From contig OZ021727.1 in the NCBI GenBank assembly GCA_963978545.1, positions 54,882,487-54,946,486 of the forward strand: a stretch of DNA of 64,000 bases, in the 5' to 3' direction. Origin of the DNA: Linyphia triangularis (Eukaryota; Arthropoda; Arachnida; Araneae; Linyphiidae). Every line of letters starts with the position of its first letter. Positions within the stretch are counted from its first letter, which is position 1. Under the pieces are notes generated by a model. The model worked only from the letters and a program-made list of their open reading frames with translations. It was not told where the DNA came from and made no database searches. The position numbers and the translations under genes were made by a program. Below are positions 46,342-59,665 of the stretch, piece by piece.

Positions 46342-49300
46342 CTTATTTGGCCCATATATTGAAACACATGTTGTACTTAAAATCAATTGTGTATCTATGC
46401 ATATTAAACTGTAAAAATAATAATTTCAAAATACAATTTAAAATTAACTTATAAATCACCTACATATAGAAAAAGTAGCAATAAGTAATTTTTTGTAAAA
46501 CCAACTTTGAATACCTAAGAGTTAACTTGAACTTTGAAATAAAACAGTTTATTAAACACATTTGTCATTCATAAAATAATTAAGATTATCACAAAATACA
46601 TTCAGAGCCTGATCGATAGAATGTTAAATAATAGATTTTTTCTTTGACTTAAATTAATTTGATTTGTAATACTAAAGTATAATATTAAAAATTAATTGTA
46701 CTGGTTATAAATTACATACTTTTTCTTTAATATAGTGTGTTGAACTTGAAATGAAAAATATATCTCATTATTTTGGTCAAAACCAATTCAATCTTTGTTT
46801 TTCAAATTAAAACATTTTGGTTCAAACTCTTTAGTAAAAGATGGTGTTTATAGTTTTGATTAATAGTTTAAAACTACAAAATAAAACTAAAGAAAAATGG
46901 TTTAACTCCATATTATATAAATTTAAGTTTAGATTTCATTTTTTTAATTTTCCCAGAACTTGTTTTAAAATAACTAATTCTTGTTGTAATAAGATTACTC
47001 AGTGCTTGTAATTTGTAATTGTTTTAAAAGTAAAGATTATTTTAATTCAGTGTTTGTTTGATTTAAATTTTTGGAGAATTTTCGCTGGAAATTTTTTAAA
47101 TGATTCTAGAGAGATATCTCTTTTTTCCCGATATGGATTTTGGCAATTTTTGTAATTATCTCTAAGATAATGTAAACAAATTAAGTCTTCTGAAAAGTAT
47201 GTTGTTGGTGTTGTAGAAATTTGAATCAAGAGGTAGTTTAAAAAACTGCAAGCATATAAATAGGAATGTAAACACTGGAGTGGTACATAAATTAAAGTCT
47301 ATTATAGAGTAAAATCTGCATTTATAATTAACTTACCAGCTCGAAATCTTCAAAAAAAAACGTAGGATGTTTTAGTTTGAAAACTTTAATAATAAAGTTT
47401 TTATGTATTTTTATACAACGAAATGGTATCAATAAGTGAATTTAAATCTTTAAAACGATCAGTTAAATATATTATATAATTTATTTGTCAATTTCATTCT
47501 TAAACAATTAGGTATTCATGCATGCATATAAGAACATATTAAAAAAGCTTTATTTTTTATAAAAAGATTTCTTTTTTAAAATGCCATTCAAACTCCTATT
47601 CATAGAAATAAAACCAGCACAACATTATCCGCCCTTTTTCCATTTCAAAGAAATATATCAGTGGACTCCAAACATTTAGTCAATAATCCATGAATTGAAG
47701 ATGGTGACGTAGCTGGATATATCTTGATGAAATTTCTGGAATGTTGACTCACGAATTCAAAGGCACTATCCTACAAAGAAGAACTGGAAGTCAGATAGAG
47801 AGCGGGGTGAATGTCAGAGATACATATAGTCATCCATTCCTTTCACGCTGCTTAAATATTTACTCAAGATTCATTGAGCCATTTTGTGTTGAGTCTCACT
47901 TGTTTTGACAAGACATGTCCGCGGCTTAATTGCACAGAATCACTTAACTTTTTATAGATAGGGATATGTATACATACCATTTTTTTATTCACTTCTTGCT
48001 GGCTTTTTATTATGCATGAATACAATTAGTTTTCTCTCTCTTGAGGTATTTGTTTTGTCTGATTTGGTTTTATTCATTAGTTATCCTTAATGAACACATG
48101 TTGTTTTCCTTTTTATTGTTTCCGATTGAAGGAATTTGTATTTTTGCTTAAGCTTTGATTGTAATTGGTGCTTTTTTTTAATTTGTTAAGGAATCAATTG
48201 TTTTTGTTTTAAATTAATGAAATATTTTTATCCTGAAAATGCTATGCTAAAGTGATATTGTTAATCTAATGATATTACAAAACAGTTGTTAGAATATTTT
48301 GTTGCATGAAACCAAATTGATAGTTTTTCTCAAAGAATAAATATAAGAAAACAAGTCATTTTATCAATTGAAGAAGTTGTTTAACAGAATTTTACTTATA
48401 ATTGAGATCTTTTTAACGATGGACATGTTTTGATTATTTTATTCGACAAATACAAGCTTGTTGTGAGTTTGGATGAGGTCTATTCTCTTTCCTTAAATCA
48501 CATTTTACCCTTCACTTACATTTTTATGCTTCAGGATTTGGAATGTCATGATATAAATTAAGTGCACTAATAGAATGTTTTTATAACAAAAATGTCGACA
48601 AAAGGTCATTTGCAATTTTAATATCATTTTTGTTTTCAATGTATTCATTATTTGGGGAAACTTATACAGATGTCTCAAGTGTTCAGAGTTGGGCACCTTT
48701 CGGAAAGATAGCAACTCCATCAATCTATTTTAGAACGTTCTTTCTATTCAAATTAATAACATCAGTTAATATTTTCAAACACTTTTTGTATAGAATGTGT
48801 TTGCGGAAATGGTGTACCTTAAGTAATTTGGAAAGAATAGTTTTGCTCCATGTGGATGTGCGCGGTACAAAGGGAATCTAGTAAGTGTACCCGGCAAGGA
48901 TGGTGGTGAATTAACAGATGATTGAAAAGTACTAATTTTCTTTTTGACAGTGATAGGTGTAAAGAAATGGAGTGGAACGTCATCGCATTGCTTTCAGTTA
49001 AGATTTTAACATTTCCTCTAACACCTCAGTGTTGTTGTTTTTTGTGGACATACTTTTTACTTCAAAATCTGATTATTTCATCCCTCTCTTTACATTTTGA
49101 TTTACATTAACCTTACATACACTGTGAAATCCAGCATATACCTTAAAAAATTTATAGATATTTTAGAAATACCTTGTAGTTTTTGCTCTTTTTCAAGATG
49201 ACAGTCAACAACCGTTGTTGACGGCATTCAGAATGGCTGACACTGATGTACTCTACTGTCACAAGAATGTATTATATTTAACGGTATTCTGCTTGATGAA

Positions 49301-50922
49301 GATGAAGATATTCATATGACGCCCTATTTGTTTTAACTTTTTGGAAAGTTGGTTTAACTTTGAAATCTTCATTAGGAAAGAAAATTAGCACTGTTTACAG
49401 CAATTATTGGATTGAAGACATTTTATACTTTTTAAATGTTGTGAAGAATTGTTAAAATACTAAATTTTAATACTCTAGCAAATGAAAATAAATTTTAAAA
49501 ATTCACAACAAATACTCCATTACTATACAAATACAATTATAATTTTTAAAACAAAGAGATCAGGCAACCGTTTCACTTTAACTCACACATACTTCACTTT
49601 TTTAGCTTCACTTAATATCCATTTCAATAAAAATATTTACAAATGTACCAAAAGAAGTCTCGATAATTTTTTTTTCTTTCTTTTTTTTAAAGTTTTAGTG
49701 TGTTATTTGTTCCCTACATTTTTAATTGTTACATATGCATAACTGGTTCACACATATGTATATATTATTAGCCTCTTTTCAATTACTTTGCATTGGTTGA
49801 GGAATTTAAAATAAATATTTTATTTTTATACCTAACTTTCTTTATCAAATAATATGGGACTACTGTAACATCCAATTAAAGACAATACAGATAAAAATGA
49901 TAGAGAATACACTTAAAATATACGTAGCATCTTCAATTCATTATTCTCAACAACTACTTCTTAATTCTCGATTATATTTCATCAGTCTTTTGAAGAAACT
50001 ACTCTAATCTAAGAGAGGTTGCGTTAAAGCACTACGTTAGGCTCACAATAAATATGCCGAGGTTCATTAAGAAGCATAAAGAATTCTTAAGTCATTAAGC
50101 ACGTCTCACACAATGACTAATTTCCCTTCTTTCGTTTCCGAAAGACACTTAATTAAAGGGGATGGAAATACTTTTTTTAAATACCGTCACCCCTTTATTC
50201 TACTATAACTTTAATTTTCAAAGATCCCTTAGTATGGTGAAGTTTATGTTTTTATTTATCCATTCAATTGAACCTAAAGGATGGTGCATATTTTGTCTCG
50301 CTTTTGGCAAATATCCTAACGTGTTAGCTCTGCTAATTAGTTTTTTACTTTTCTTTTATGTTTTTTATTCTTCTTCAAAGACTGTTAATGTACATCAATG
50401 AATGATTCACTTTAGAGATTTGAAAAATGCTATTTCTGAAGTTTAAACTAATATTATTTTATAAGTAGTAACACTCTTATTGAAATATAAACAAATAAGT
50501 CTCTTGAGTATACACATATCTTTTGTTTTCATACTCAAGTCGTAGGATATTATTTTGTAAGCAAAACGGTTTTTCTGCATGATAATGTATTTATGAATTC
50601 ACATCAAAAGAATTTTTTTGTTCGGAAATATCTGTAAGTTGAAACTTTTTAATGATGCTAATGTATATATATATTTTTTAATTTACATTATAAGAATCTC
50701 TTATTAAGGTCAGGCATTTTTACTTTCAATTCCCCAGTGTTTACATAGGGTAATTAAAGTATAGCATTCGGTAATTTTTTTTTCTTTCTTTCTCCACGTT
50801 TCGGAACATCCTGATTTCACTAAGTGATCTAAATATCCCCAATTCCGAAATTCCCGTAAAAATGCGATAAACGTGAAAAAGTTGAAAAATGAGTTCCTTT
50901 AACACAGCCTTATTGGAAAAAA
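46342..50922. other. AT-rich stretch, nothing recognised
   Basis: Low-complexity DNA with short chance frames. 47620-47950 and 48830-49000 are a little less AT-rich but show no clear splice-flanked open frame. No transposon ends were identified. Confidence 0.45.
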
Positions 50923-51289
50923 TTATTTCACTCATCTAAATATAAATTACTAGTTTGGCTATATTTTTAGCATGATTTTTACATAAGAAAAAAAAATTAA
51001 AATAAGAAACTTAGTGAATTTATTCGATAGACACTATGTTTCTTGTGCATGAAACATAAAAAAATCAATCGTTGATGAATATCTTATACTGTACCGATAT
51101 CTTAATACTGAAACTGGCATTGTACCAGAATTTTTTCCGGAATAAAAAATATACCGGCTTATGAAACACTGGTTCCCGTATGATACTGGATCTGGTATGA
51201 TACTGGATCTGGTATGATACTGGATCTGGTATGATACTGGATCTGGTATGATACTGGATCTGGTATGATACCGGTTCCAGTGCTATACT
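50923..51289. repeat. Long inverted repeat, left arm
   Basis: Runs from 'ttatttcactcatctaaa' through 'actagtttggctatatttt', 'gaatttattcgatagacact', 'tcttgtgcatgaaacata' and 'ataccggct' to the 17-bp repeats. The same blocks occur inverted at 53615-53924. The arms are diverged by indels. They enclose a ZBED/hAT gene, so the pair is a long-TIR or foldback structure of about 3 kb. Confidence 0.75.
51178..51262. repeat. 17-bp minisatellite, five perfect units
   Basis: Unit GTATGATACTGGATCTG, followed by a diverged sixth (GTATGATACCGGTTCCA). The opposite arm has only about two diverged units, so the expansion is specific to the left arm. Confidence 0.95.
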
Positions 51290-51290
51290 G

Positions 51291-51330
51291 CAGCGTTTCT
51301 TAACCTTTCAGTATTCGCGGCCCAGTTTTC
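51291..51330 (+). mobile_element. hAT-like 5' terminus
   Basis: CAGCGTTTCTTAACCTTT followed by 'cgcggccc' resembles the start of ZBED-type hAT elements (CAG at the tip). It lies about 430 bp before the transposase ATG. The matching 3' end is not visible after 53515, so that side is deleted. Confidence 0.55.
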
Positions 51331-51723
51331 AATCATAATTTTCATCGCGCCCCCGTTTACAACAAAATGTATACAACAATAATGTATATTGAGTATTTTG
51401 GATTCTGTTTTTAATTATTTTTAACTAACTGCCAAAACAAGAGTAAAAGCGAACCAAGGTTGGCGAGAAACCACATCTGGCATTTTGTCAAGTGGGCAGT
51501 GAACACGACCGATGCTATCTCAAACATGCGCAGAACAAATGTTTTCTTATAGGAAGAAGCAAAATGTTCGACATCACAAGTTTCAATTCTAGCCAGTCTC
51601 ATTCCAGGTGATCCTTCTATCGCTATCGAATCTATCGTGAATGCGTATGTTATATATATATGTTTTCTTGTTAATTGCAATTCACGATATTAAATATTCA
51701 CGTAAGAAGTTTTATGTAGACTC

Positions 51724-53515
51724 ATGGATAAATTTGTAAGCGGAAGCAAGCGAGCATTAGACGATAGTCAAGCATCAACAAGTACACAGACGAGAGTGGT
51801 TCCGAAAATAAAATCAAGAAAATATTCTCAAGAATACTTAAAATTTGTGTTTACCAGTACTGAAGTAAATGAAGAAGAAAGGCCCCTGTATATCATTTGT
51901 TCAAAAATATTGACCGCAGACCGAATGAAACCTAATAAACTTAAAAGACATTTGGAAACGCTTCATAATGAGTACGTCAACAAACCCAAAGAAGTCTTTG
52001 AATTAAAATTAAAATCATATAAAAAGCAAAAATCATTTTTAAAAGAAACTTTGTCTGTGATTAAAAAAGCTTTAATTGCATCTCACAAAGTTTCACATAA
52101 AATAGCCAGATGTAAAAAACCTCACACTATTGGTGAAGAGCTTATTTTGCCAGCAACAATTGAGATTGTAGACACTACGTTCGGAAATAATTTTTCAAAA
52201 CAATTGCAGTCCATACCTCTTTCAAATGGTACTGTTGCTCGTCGAATTGGTGATATAGCTGAAGATGTCCAGTGTCAGCTTTTCTCGAAGTTGCTTGACA
52301 TGCTCATTTAATTGCCTATGTTCGATTTTGTAATAATATGTCAGTACTAGAAGAACTACTTTTCTGCATACCAATATAACTCCAAACAACAGCGCTCGAG
52401 TTATTTGCTATTTTAAATGGTTTTATGAATGAGGCAAACATAGGATGGAAACACCGATGGTGCTCGTTCAATGTCTGGAAGATTCCAAGGCATACAAGCA
52501 CTTGTAAAACAAAAATCGCCTCAGTGCGTCTGGACACATTGCATGATCCACAGAGTAGCTTTGGCTTCGAAAGAAATGAGTCCTGGTCTGAATATTGTGT
52601 TGTAATCGTAGTAAATTATATAAAAATGAGACCCCTGAAATCGAGAATCTTTTCCGCACTTTCTAAAGACATGGGTTCAGTACATTCAGCTTTACTATTT
52701 TATTGCGAGACAAGATAGTTATCACGTTGGACATTTTGGCAACGAATTAAGAGAAGAAATCGCCATTTTCCTAGAAGAAGAAAACAGACCGAAAGCCGAG
52801 AATTTTCGCGATGGTTTATTTGTGATGAAATTGAACTACTTTGTCGACATATTCGAGAAATTAAATAACTTGAATATTCAACTCCAAGGATCAAATACAC
52901 GTATATTGGATACGAATGATAACATTAATGCTTTTTGTAGAAAATTGGAATTGTGGAGCAGAAATTTAAAGCAAAAAAAACCTAACAATGTTTGCAAATG
53001 TGGATGATTGTACTAATACTTACAGGGCTGAAGAAAAACATGTAAAAGTTGTTTTTGAAGCCATTGAAAATTGTTTAGCCATACTGACAAAGAATTTTAA
53101 AAAAAGTATTTTCTTAGGATTACAAACTCGTAGCAAGTTACGAGTGGGTTAGGGATCCATTTCTTAAAACTCCCGAAGGACTCTCAATTGACGAGGAAGA
53201 AAAATGTATAGACTTCACGACAAGTGTTTAAACCAAAAGACAATTTCGTAATAAATCACTATTTAAATTTTGGTTAGTAGAGTTAGTTCAGAAGTAGAGG
53301 ATGATTTTTCTGTACTAAAAACAAGGGCATTTCGCATTCTATTACCATTTTCAACATCCTACCTTTGTGAACCTGGATTTTCTGTTGTGGCTTCTTTGAA
53401 GACAAAATATAGATCTCGGCTAAATATAGAAACAGAACTGAGAGTGGCTATTTCTAATATTAAGGCTTCCTTCGAAAAACTTTGCTCTGCAAGACAGGCC
53501 CAAGGAAGTCACTAA
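51724..53515 (+). pseudogene. ZBED5-like hAT transposase pseudogene
   Basis: The first 195 codons (51724-52311) are open: a 'MDKFVSGSKRALDD' start, then a BED-type finger 'MKPNKLKRHLETLH' whose first Cys is replaced (RPLYIIC), then 'KPHTIGEELILPA'. Later pieces in several frames include 'MRPLKSRIFSALSKDMGSVH' and 'ALLFYCETR', with a TAG where Trp is expected, and 'LNNLNIQLQGSN'. The C-terminal hAT dimerisation region is at 53310-53515 ('FSTSYLCEPGFSVVASLKTK'). Stops and shifts run throughout and the central catalytic region is poorly preserved. Domesticated ZBED proteins exist in animals, but this copy is clearly broken. Confidence 0.85.
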
Positions 53516-53614
53516 TAATTATTAAATTTGTTTTTAATTTAGTATGTTTTGATTTATTAAGTAGTTTTACTTTATTTGTTAAATATGTCGAAATGTATTT
53601 TGTTTTCTCTCTTT

Positions 53615-53924
53615 CGGTATCATACCAGATATAATATCATACCGGAACTGGTGTTTCATTAGCCGGTATATTTTTTTATACCGGAAATAATTATGGTACA
53701 ATGTTGATTTCAGTATAAGATACCAGTACAGTATAAGATATCCATCATCGATTGATTTTATTTATGTTTCACGCACAAGAAATGTAATGTCTATCGAATA
53801 AATTCACCAATTTTCCCATTTTAACTGTTTTTTTGTTTGTTTTTTTTTCTTTTTTGCTCTTGTAAAAAAATTATGACAAAAATATCGCCAAACTAGTCAT
53901 TTTTATTTAAATGAGTGAAAATAA
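53615..53924. repeat. Long inverted repeat, right arm
   Basis: Inverted counterpart of 50923-51289, from 'cggtatcatacc' to 'atgagtgaaaataa'. Palindromic 'taccgg' words are frequent in both arms. Confidence 0.75.
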
Positions 53925-55528
53925 GAAAACGTTAAGTAGCACCATATCAAATTGTAATGCATTGACCAATATTATAGTGTAATTGAAAGTTGTGCGATGT
54001 TCCACACCCTTTTTTTATAAGAAATCCAACATTGCGTAAGAATTTTAGCCATTTTATCATATTCCATGTAAAATAAAATTGGAGAAATCACATATAGTAG
54101 AAAAACTTGTCAAACGAAGAATAAATTTTGTGTTTGCATTTCTTCGATAGCGGATAAAATATTCTAGAAAAGTATGTGAATTTATATTTCCTTTACAATA
54201 ATACACATTTTTTACATTAAAATGTAATTATTTTAGCTACTTTTGTTATTTTCAGCAGAAAAAGAATATTTTTTATTGCAGATTAAATTTCTCGAAATTA
54301 ATAAATACAAAGCAATTTCATTATTTTAAGAATACATTTCCTGTTTGAAGTTTTGTTATCATTCTAAAGAGGATGGTAAATGAAAAGTTTATAACTTCTT
54401 ATAAATTTTTCTTCCAAAACAGAATGTTTTCTTACAATTTCATCATGATAAGAAGAGAATACCTTTTACAGATTGTTAATTAATAATATTAAAATTACGT
54501 CAATTTTTCTAATTTTTTTTTTTTTAATATGTATTGATTTTATGTTGAAAGAATATTAAAAACAAGTTCATTGTGTTCATACGGAATTATGTTCACATGG
54601 AGCAGTGCTTACAATTATTTACAGTCGATATAGGATTTTATATTCAAAGTTAATCGAAACTAATTTTCTAAACTAAAGTTGGTTGCAATAATATTAAAAA
54701 TCATTTAAACTATTTTATTGAATCTAAAATACATTAAACAACAAAAGTAATATTATTTGAAATTAATAATCATATATTTTCCTAACTTTTTTTTTTTAAA
54801 GTGTGACTGTAAGTTAGGAATAAAAAAATTACAAGTATTTTTCAATAGTTTACTACATATTTTGCCACTGAGGTTACACAATAATACCACTTTTGAAATC
54901 TCATTTATAGTTTTCATTTGGTCCCACGTTCAATAGATGCTTCAAAATTGCTCTTTTTTTTTCAAACTAAGTAAAAACCTTGTGTAAAAAAAAAAAGAAA
55001 ATGTGTTAGTTATATGTTCAGATTTCTTTCAACTAATTATGGGCTAAATTTAATTAATATTGTCCAACTTGTTCTTGGAATTTTGAAGTTTCAGTTGGAC
55101 ATACAAAAACTGATTCCAAGCATGTTTCATCTTTGACCATGAGAGTACAGAACACTAAAAACTAGCCTAAATAAATAGTTTTTCATGTAAATAATTATCA
55201 TTTAATAACCCCAATTTAAAAGTTTTATTTAACAACTAGCAATGAAAAATTATTTGCTACCAGTGTAAGTGCTTATAAAGACATTTCCTGAGAGTTCCTG
55301 GCAAAGTGTTTCCAAATAATCAATGAATCATTCGCAATAACCATACACACAAATGTAACAGAATGATAAAGGTAAGCCATTTAAAGCTTTAAGTGCTTTA
55401 AAATTCCTTTCTTCAACATGATAACTTGTAATTAAAATTTCAACTTTTGGGAATGATGTAATCACACTGCAAAAGTGTTGCAATTCTTTTATCCAAGAAA
55501 CAGTATTATACAAAACCTATAAGTGGTA
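53925..55528. other. AT-rich stretch, nothing recognised
   Basis: Low-complexity DNA with T and A runs. No gene or complete element was recognised. Confidence 0.45.
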
Positions 55529-56635
55529 ACATTCCATCTCAAAACTATAGACACAGGTAAAAATTTCAATTCTAAAAGTAACGTAATAAATTTAAGAATG
55601 AAAGTCAATCTGTACTGTACAATTTTTTATTTATATAAGTTCTACTGCAAAAAATTAGAGATTACAATATTTAAGTTGGAAAAATTTGAAATTATATTGT
55701 CTCATAACTATCTACACATCAACACAGTTTTGACAATTTATATTTATACAACAATTAATGAAAATCTTATTAATATATAATCATACATACTTATTACAAA
55801 TAACTTGATAGACACGATCTTGCATGGAACACATTATTTTTTATAAGAATTATTGTTGTATTTTTACCGTGCTTCCTTATGGTGGCTCTCAAGTTCTTTT
55901 TTGAGAATTAATGCATTCCATTTTTGTGAACTTTCCGAGTAAACATGCTCCATATATTTCCAAAAGGGGTTTAAGTAAGGATTAAGTGCTGGCCACTCCA
56001 TAATATGTATTAGCTTTTGTTGCAACCAAGATTTTGTTGAGTTTGAAACATGGACTGATGTACCATCTTCCTGAAAAATACAATTATATTTAGAAATGGC
56101 CCTAAACTGTTATTAAGTATTTGTTGGTAGTCCTCAGATGTTATTCTTCTACTTGAAAATTCAAGTCAACTCTGTCAATACTGAGTACGAATCTTTGCAC
56201 AATCCTTACAACTTCTTTAGATATCTTTTATCTGCTTTTGATCTTAAGACATTTACTATTTTCATCTTTGAAAATGTATTTTGCTCTTACCTTTATTACT
56301 ACGAATTTAAAAAGAAGTAAGAGATAAGAAATCTCAAAATAAAATATATAAAAATATTACAAAGGCAGATGATGTTAAGTCAAAATAATGTTGTAAGATA
56401 CTGACTTAAAAATAGTTATTAAAATGTCAATACGGAAGTAATAATTCATGTTATAACGCAATGTGAATAAAAATTTCTATGGGAGATACTATTTTTTTTT
56501 TCTATTGAAATAAATTAATTTTAATTTTTGGTAACATTTTTTGCAGAAGAATAAATTGTCTTTTATTGTTAAATTTATTAAGTTATTTTTACAATTGTAA
56601 TTTTTTGCCTGGGTCGATAGTTTTGAGACGGAATA
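55529..56635 (-). mobile_element. Degraded Tc1/mariner element
   Basis: Short terminal inverted repeats: ACATTCCATCTCAAAACTAT (with agacacagg) at 55529-55557, and its inverse (cctgggtcgatag, then TTTTGAGACGGAAT) at 56608-56635. A minus-strand transposase fragment lies between. The length of 1.1 kb is slightly short for the family, so internal deletion is likely. TA duplications are not clean. Confidence 0.7.
55870..56076 (-). pseudogene. Tc1-like transposase C-terminal fragment
   Basis: About 67 open codons on the minus strand. 'FQEDGTSVHVSNSTKSWL' matches the second-Asp region (usually FQQDN.PKH). 'HIMEWPALNPYLNPFW' matches the block before the third acidic residue (usually WP.SPDLNPIE.LW), but its key Asp is Tyr. 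The N-terminal DNA-binding part was not recognised. Inactive. Confidence 0.75.
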
Positions 56636-56847
56636 CATGAACTTTTTCTAAATTAATTTAGTGTATCACTTCCAGTTTTATTGGATATCACTTAGAGCAT
56701 TTCATATTCAACATTAAAGGTACTTCTTCTTATTGTTATCATGATCAGACATTATTCTTAAAAAATACTTTTTTATTTTTCTACTATTATATTATATAAT
56801 TATTTGCATAGCTTTTATTCGTAAAAAATTGTAGTTTGTATAAAACT

Positions 56848-56897
<50 letters not shown>

Positions 56898-59076
56898 TAC
56901 GAAATTCAAAAAGTAAAATGTGTAGGGAATTATCATAATTTGTTTCTTCTAAAATGAATGAAAGTGGATGGAAAATAACTGCAGTTATGTATAGTATATA
57001 TTTAATTTAAATGTTCTTTGAATACACCACCGTCCTACAAATTAAAAAAACTAGCTAACGAAATATTTTCTTCTGATATTATATACACATAATATTTTTA
57101 AAAAAAAATGCTTTCAAAATGATACAAACTATTCATTTATCTATGATACGATACAACGTTGAAAATATTCTCGCAAGAAAAATAACGATTTTAAAATTTC
57201 AACGGAGCTACACTTTGATAATCAAATGCAAAGTTATTTGGCTTCTTTTCAATCATAACACCAGAGATCCCGAAGGGTTAACTGTTAAGTCTTTGGATCT
57301 CTCAAACCTCTTCTACCCCCCACCCCAGCCAATTCCTTTTGTAGTTGAGAAAAACAGGGACAAACAGAACGTAAATAAGTATAGAGTGTGGATGGGGCAT
57401 GGAGAAGAGAAAATATATTCAACCAATGAGTAGATCCGAAGAAAAAATTCAAGACGATATTCCTCGGAGGGTTTTTCATTCCAAGAATCCCGCTCTTTCT
57501 TCCCTCCCCCGACCACCCCCTTTCCACACCAGTTTACAGATTTTATTTTTATATGTCTTTCAGGCTGACGTTCCAATTCTCAAGACGTTTACTGCGCCAC
57601 GTGTTACGCTGTAAAAGGCGTTTTTTTCTTTTTTTTTCTTTTTTAAACTATTTTTCCTTTTATTCTCCATCGCATTTTTTGTTGCTGTTTCTACCTTTTC
57701 GCAAAAGGTTTTGAGATGTTTGTTTAACGCCTTGGGCATTCTCCTTCCATGTCAACCCTCTCCACATTGGTCTTTCTCAAAAATAAGAAAAAAAAGAAAA
57801 GGAATTGAATATTTTATTTGTACTTTTTATTTTAGTCAGTTATTTTTTTTTCTTTCTATCTTCTATACGATCTATCGCATAAGCAGCTTTGGAAACGAAT
57901 TTTTTCCCTCCCAGCAGCCCCTCCAATTCACGCCAATCTTTTGACTCCCCTCCCTTTCCTAAACCAAATCCCGTTAAAGATGCGAATACTTTATAAGAAA
58001 GGCAAATGTAGGCGGAAGCAAGGAAGACTACGATGCAATCAGAAAATACACAAACAAGTCATTTATATTTTTTATGTTCCGAAGGGGATATATAGGATGG
58101 TATAGCTTATTTTGACAGGAATAAAAGCTTTTTATTTTTGTACTTGAAACTTCTGTCATTTAAAGATATCAATTGCGTGCTTTAAATATTAAATTACTGT
58201 ATCTCGACTTAAGATTTTATAACCTTCTGGAAGTTTAGTAAGTAATATGTATTTATGTATCATCCTTTATTATTCATTAATTAAGATGGGTTTTTCATAA
58301 TACATATTCATTGTCAAGTTCATTACCAGTTATTTGTTCTTGAAAACTTAAATTTATGACGTTGTCTTTATTTTAAAATTGTGTATACGTGTGTGGATTT
58401 ATAATATGTGCTCTAAATAATACACAAAGCTTTTATTAACTTAATTAATATAACTTTAACTATTACACTTCTAATATCGTTAAAATTATAATATTTTTTT
58501 AAATGAAAGAGCACATTTAGAAAGAAATATATTTCATTTACAATAAACCGCATATAAAGGGATTAAATAAAGACGTACAGACAAACCTTCTAAATGTTTA
58601 CAAACCCAATGTTCTACTTTCCATAATGCCAGAACATTGAAAATTGGTTCACATGATGACGGACCAATAAAAAAAACTAAACTACTACAGCCAACCACAT
58701 TGAGTCAAATATCCTAAATGTGGAATATCCCACTATACTACTTGAAATAAAGTCAGAACTCTGAAAAATGATACTCGTGATACCAAAGCTATTAAAAGTA
58801 AAACGAAATTAGCATAGATTTCAATTGACTTATGGAATAGGAAAAAAAATAAAACGTTCCTAATGTGTGGTATTCTAAAGCACTACATTACATTAAGCTA
58901 TGACCGTGAAAATCAGCATACGTTTCTATAGTTATAAATGGAAAATCTTTTCTTTCACGTTTGGATGTCATATGGATGTACGTAATAATATTACGCTATT
59001 ACGCTAATGGTAAGAAAGTGGCAATTCTACTTCCAAGGCGGGATGATCGAGTAGTAACATAAGAGGATAACAGAGA
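56636..59076. other. Mostly AT-rich stretch with pyrimidine-rich block
   Basis: Contains a (TA)n-like run further left at 56850-56894 and a pyrimidine/purine-biased block at 57300-57620. A possible short terminal exon follows a good acceptor (atgtctttcag) at 57564-57614: 'ADVPILKTFTAPRVTL' and stop. It is too short to support alone. No other feature was recognised. Confidence 0.4.
56850..56894. repeat. (TA)n microsatellite
   Basis: About 22 uninterrupted dinucleotide units. Confidence 0.95.
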
Positions 59077-59462
59077 GGTGTTGCCAAATGATCGACAAGG
59101 GTCATGGATAGGCAATGGATGGATGACGTCATAGAATAAGACATCACTGGATGCTGAGTTAAAATATAAAACCGATATAAACTATAAACTGACCTGTTAT
59201 TAAACCAAAAAACATTAAAAGTGCTCTACCTTTAATGGATTTTCTATTTCTTATTATTATCCATGATGTCATTACTTTATTGTAGTGTTAATCTTGTATT
59301 TTAGTATTTTAGATTTGGCATCATCAAGAATTAATGAGTATGAGCTCCTGCCACAATTTAGTTTCGGAATAAGCTGCATTTTCGTGACATCATTGTGAAA
59401 ATGTATAAGTCACATGTTTTGTTGGTCTAACAATTCTAATCCAATATTAAGTTTAGTTTTCA

Positions 59463-59665
59463 TGTATGTGTTTGAATTTTTCCAACATGCGTGATTTGTG
59501 CATGCATGTGTTTGATTTATAGATGTATTTCTGTGTAATTTTACATGTATATGTTAATTATTTACACTCATTGCTTTTGAATTACAAGCATTATTTTTGC
59601 ATACATGTGTTTACTGTTTGCACGCATGTGTTTGACTTGAGCACCCATGTGTGTGAGTTTAAGAC
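59463..59665. repeat. Minisatellite in left arm
   Basis: Five or more diverged units of about 25-40 bp with cores such as 'gcatgcatgtgtttga'. The inverted counterpart is at about 62590-62770. Confidence 0.65.

Noticed and set aside
57564..57614. Possible terminal exon (ADVPILKTFTAPRVTL, stop) after a good acceptor
   Set aside because: Too short, and no companion exon was found. Kept only as a note in the surrounding stretch.
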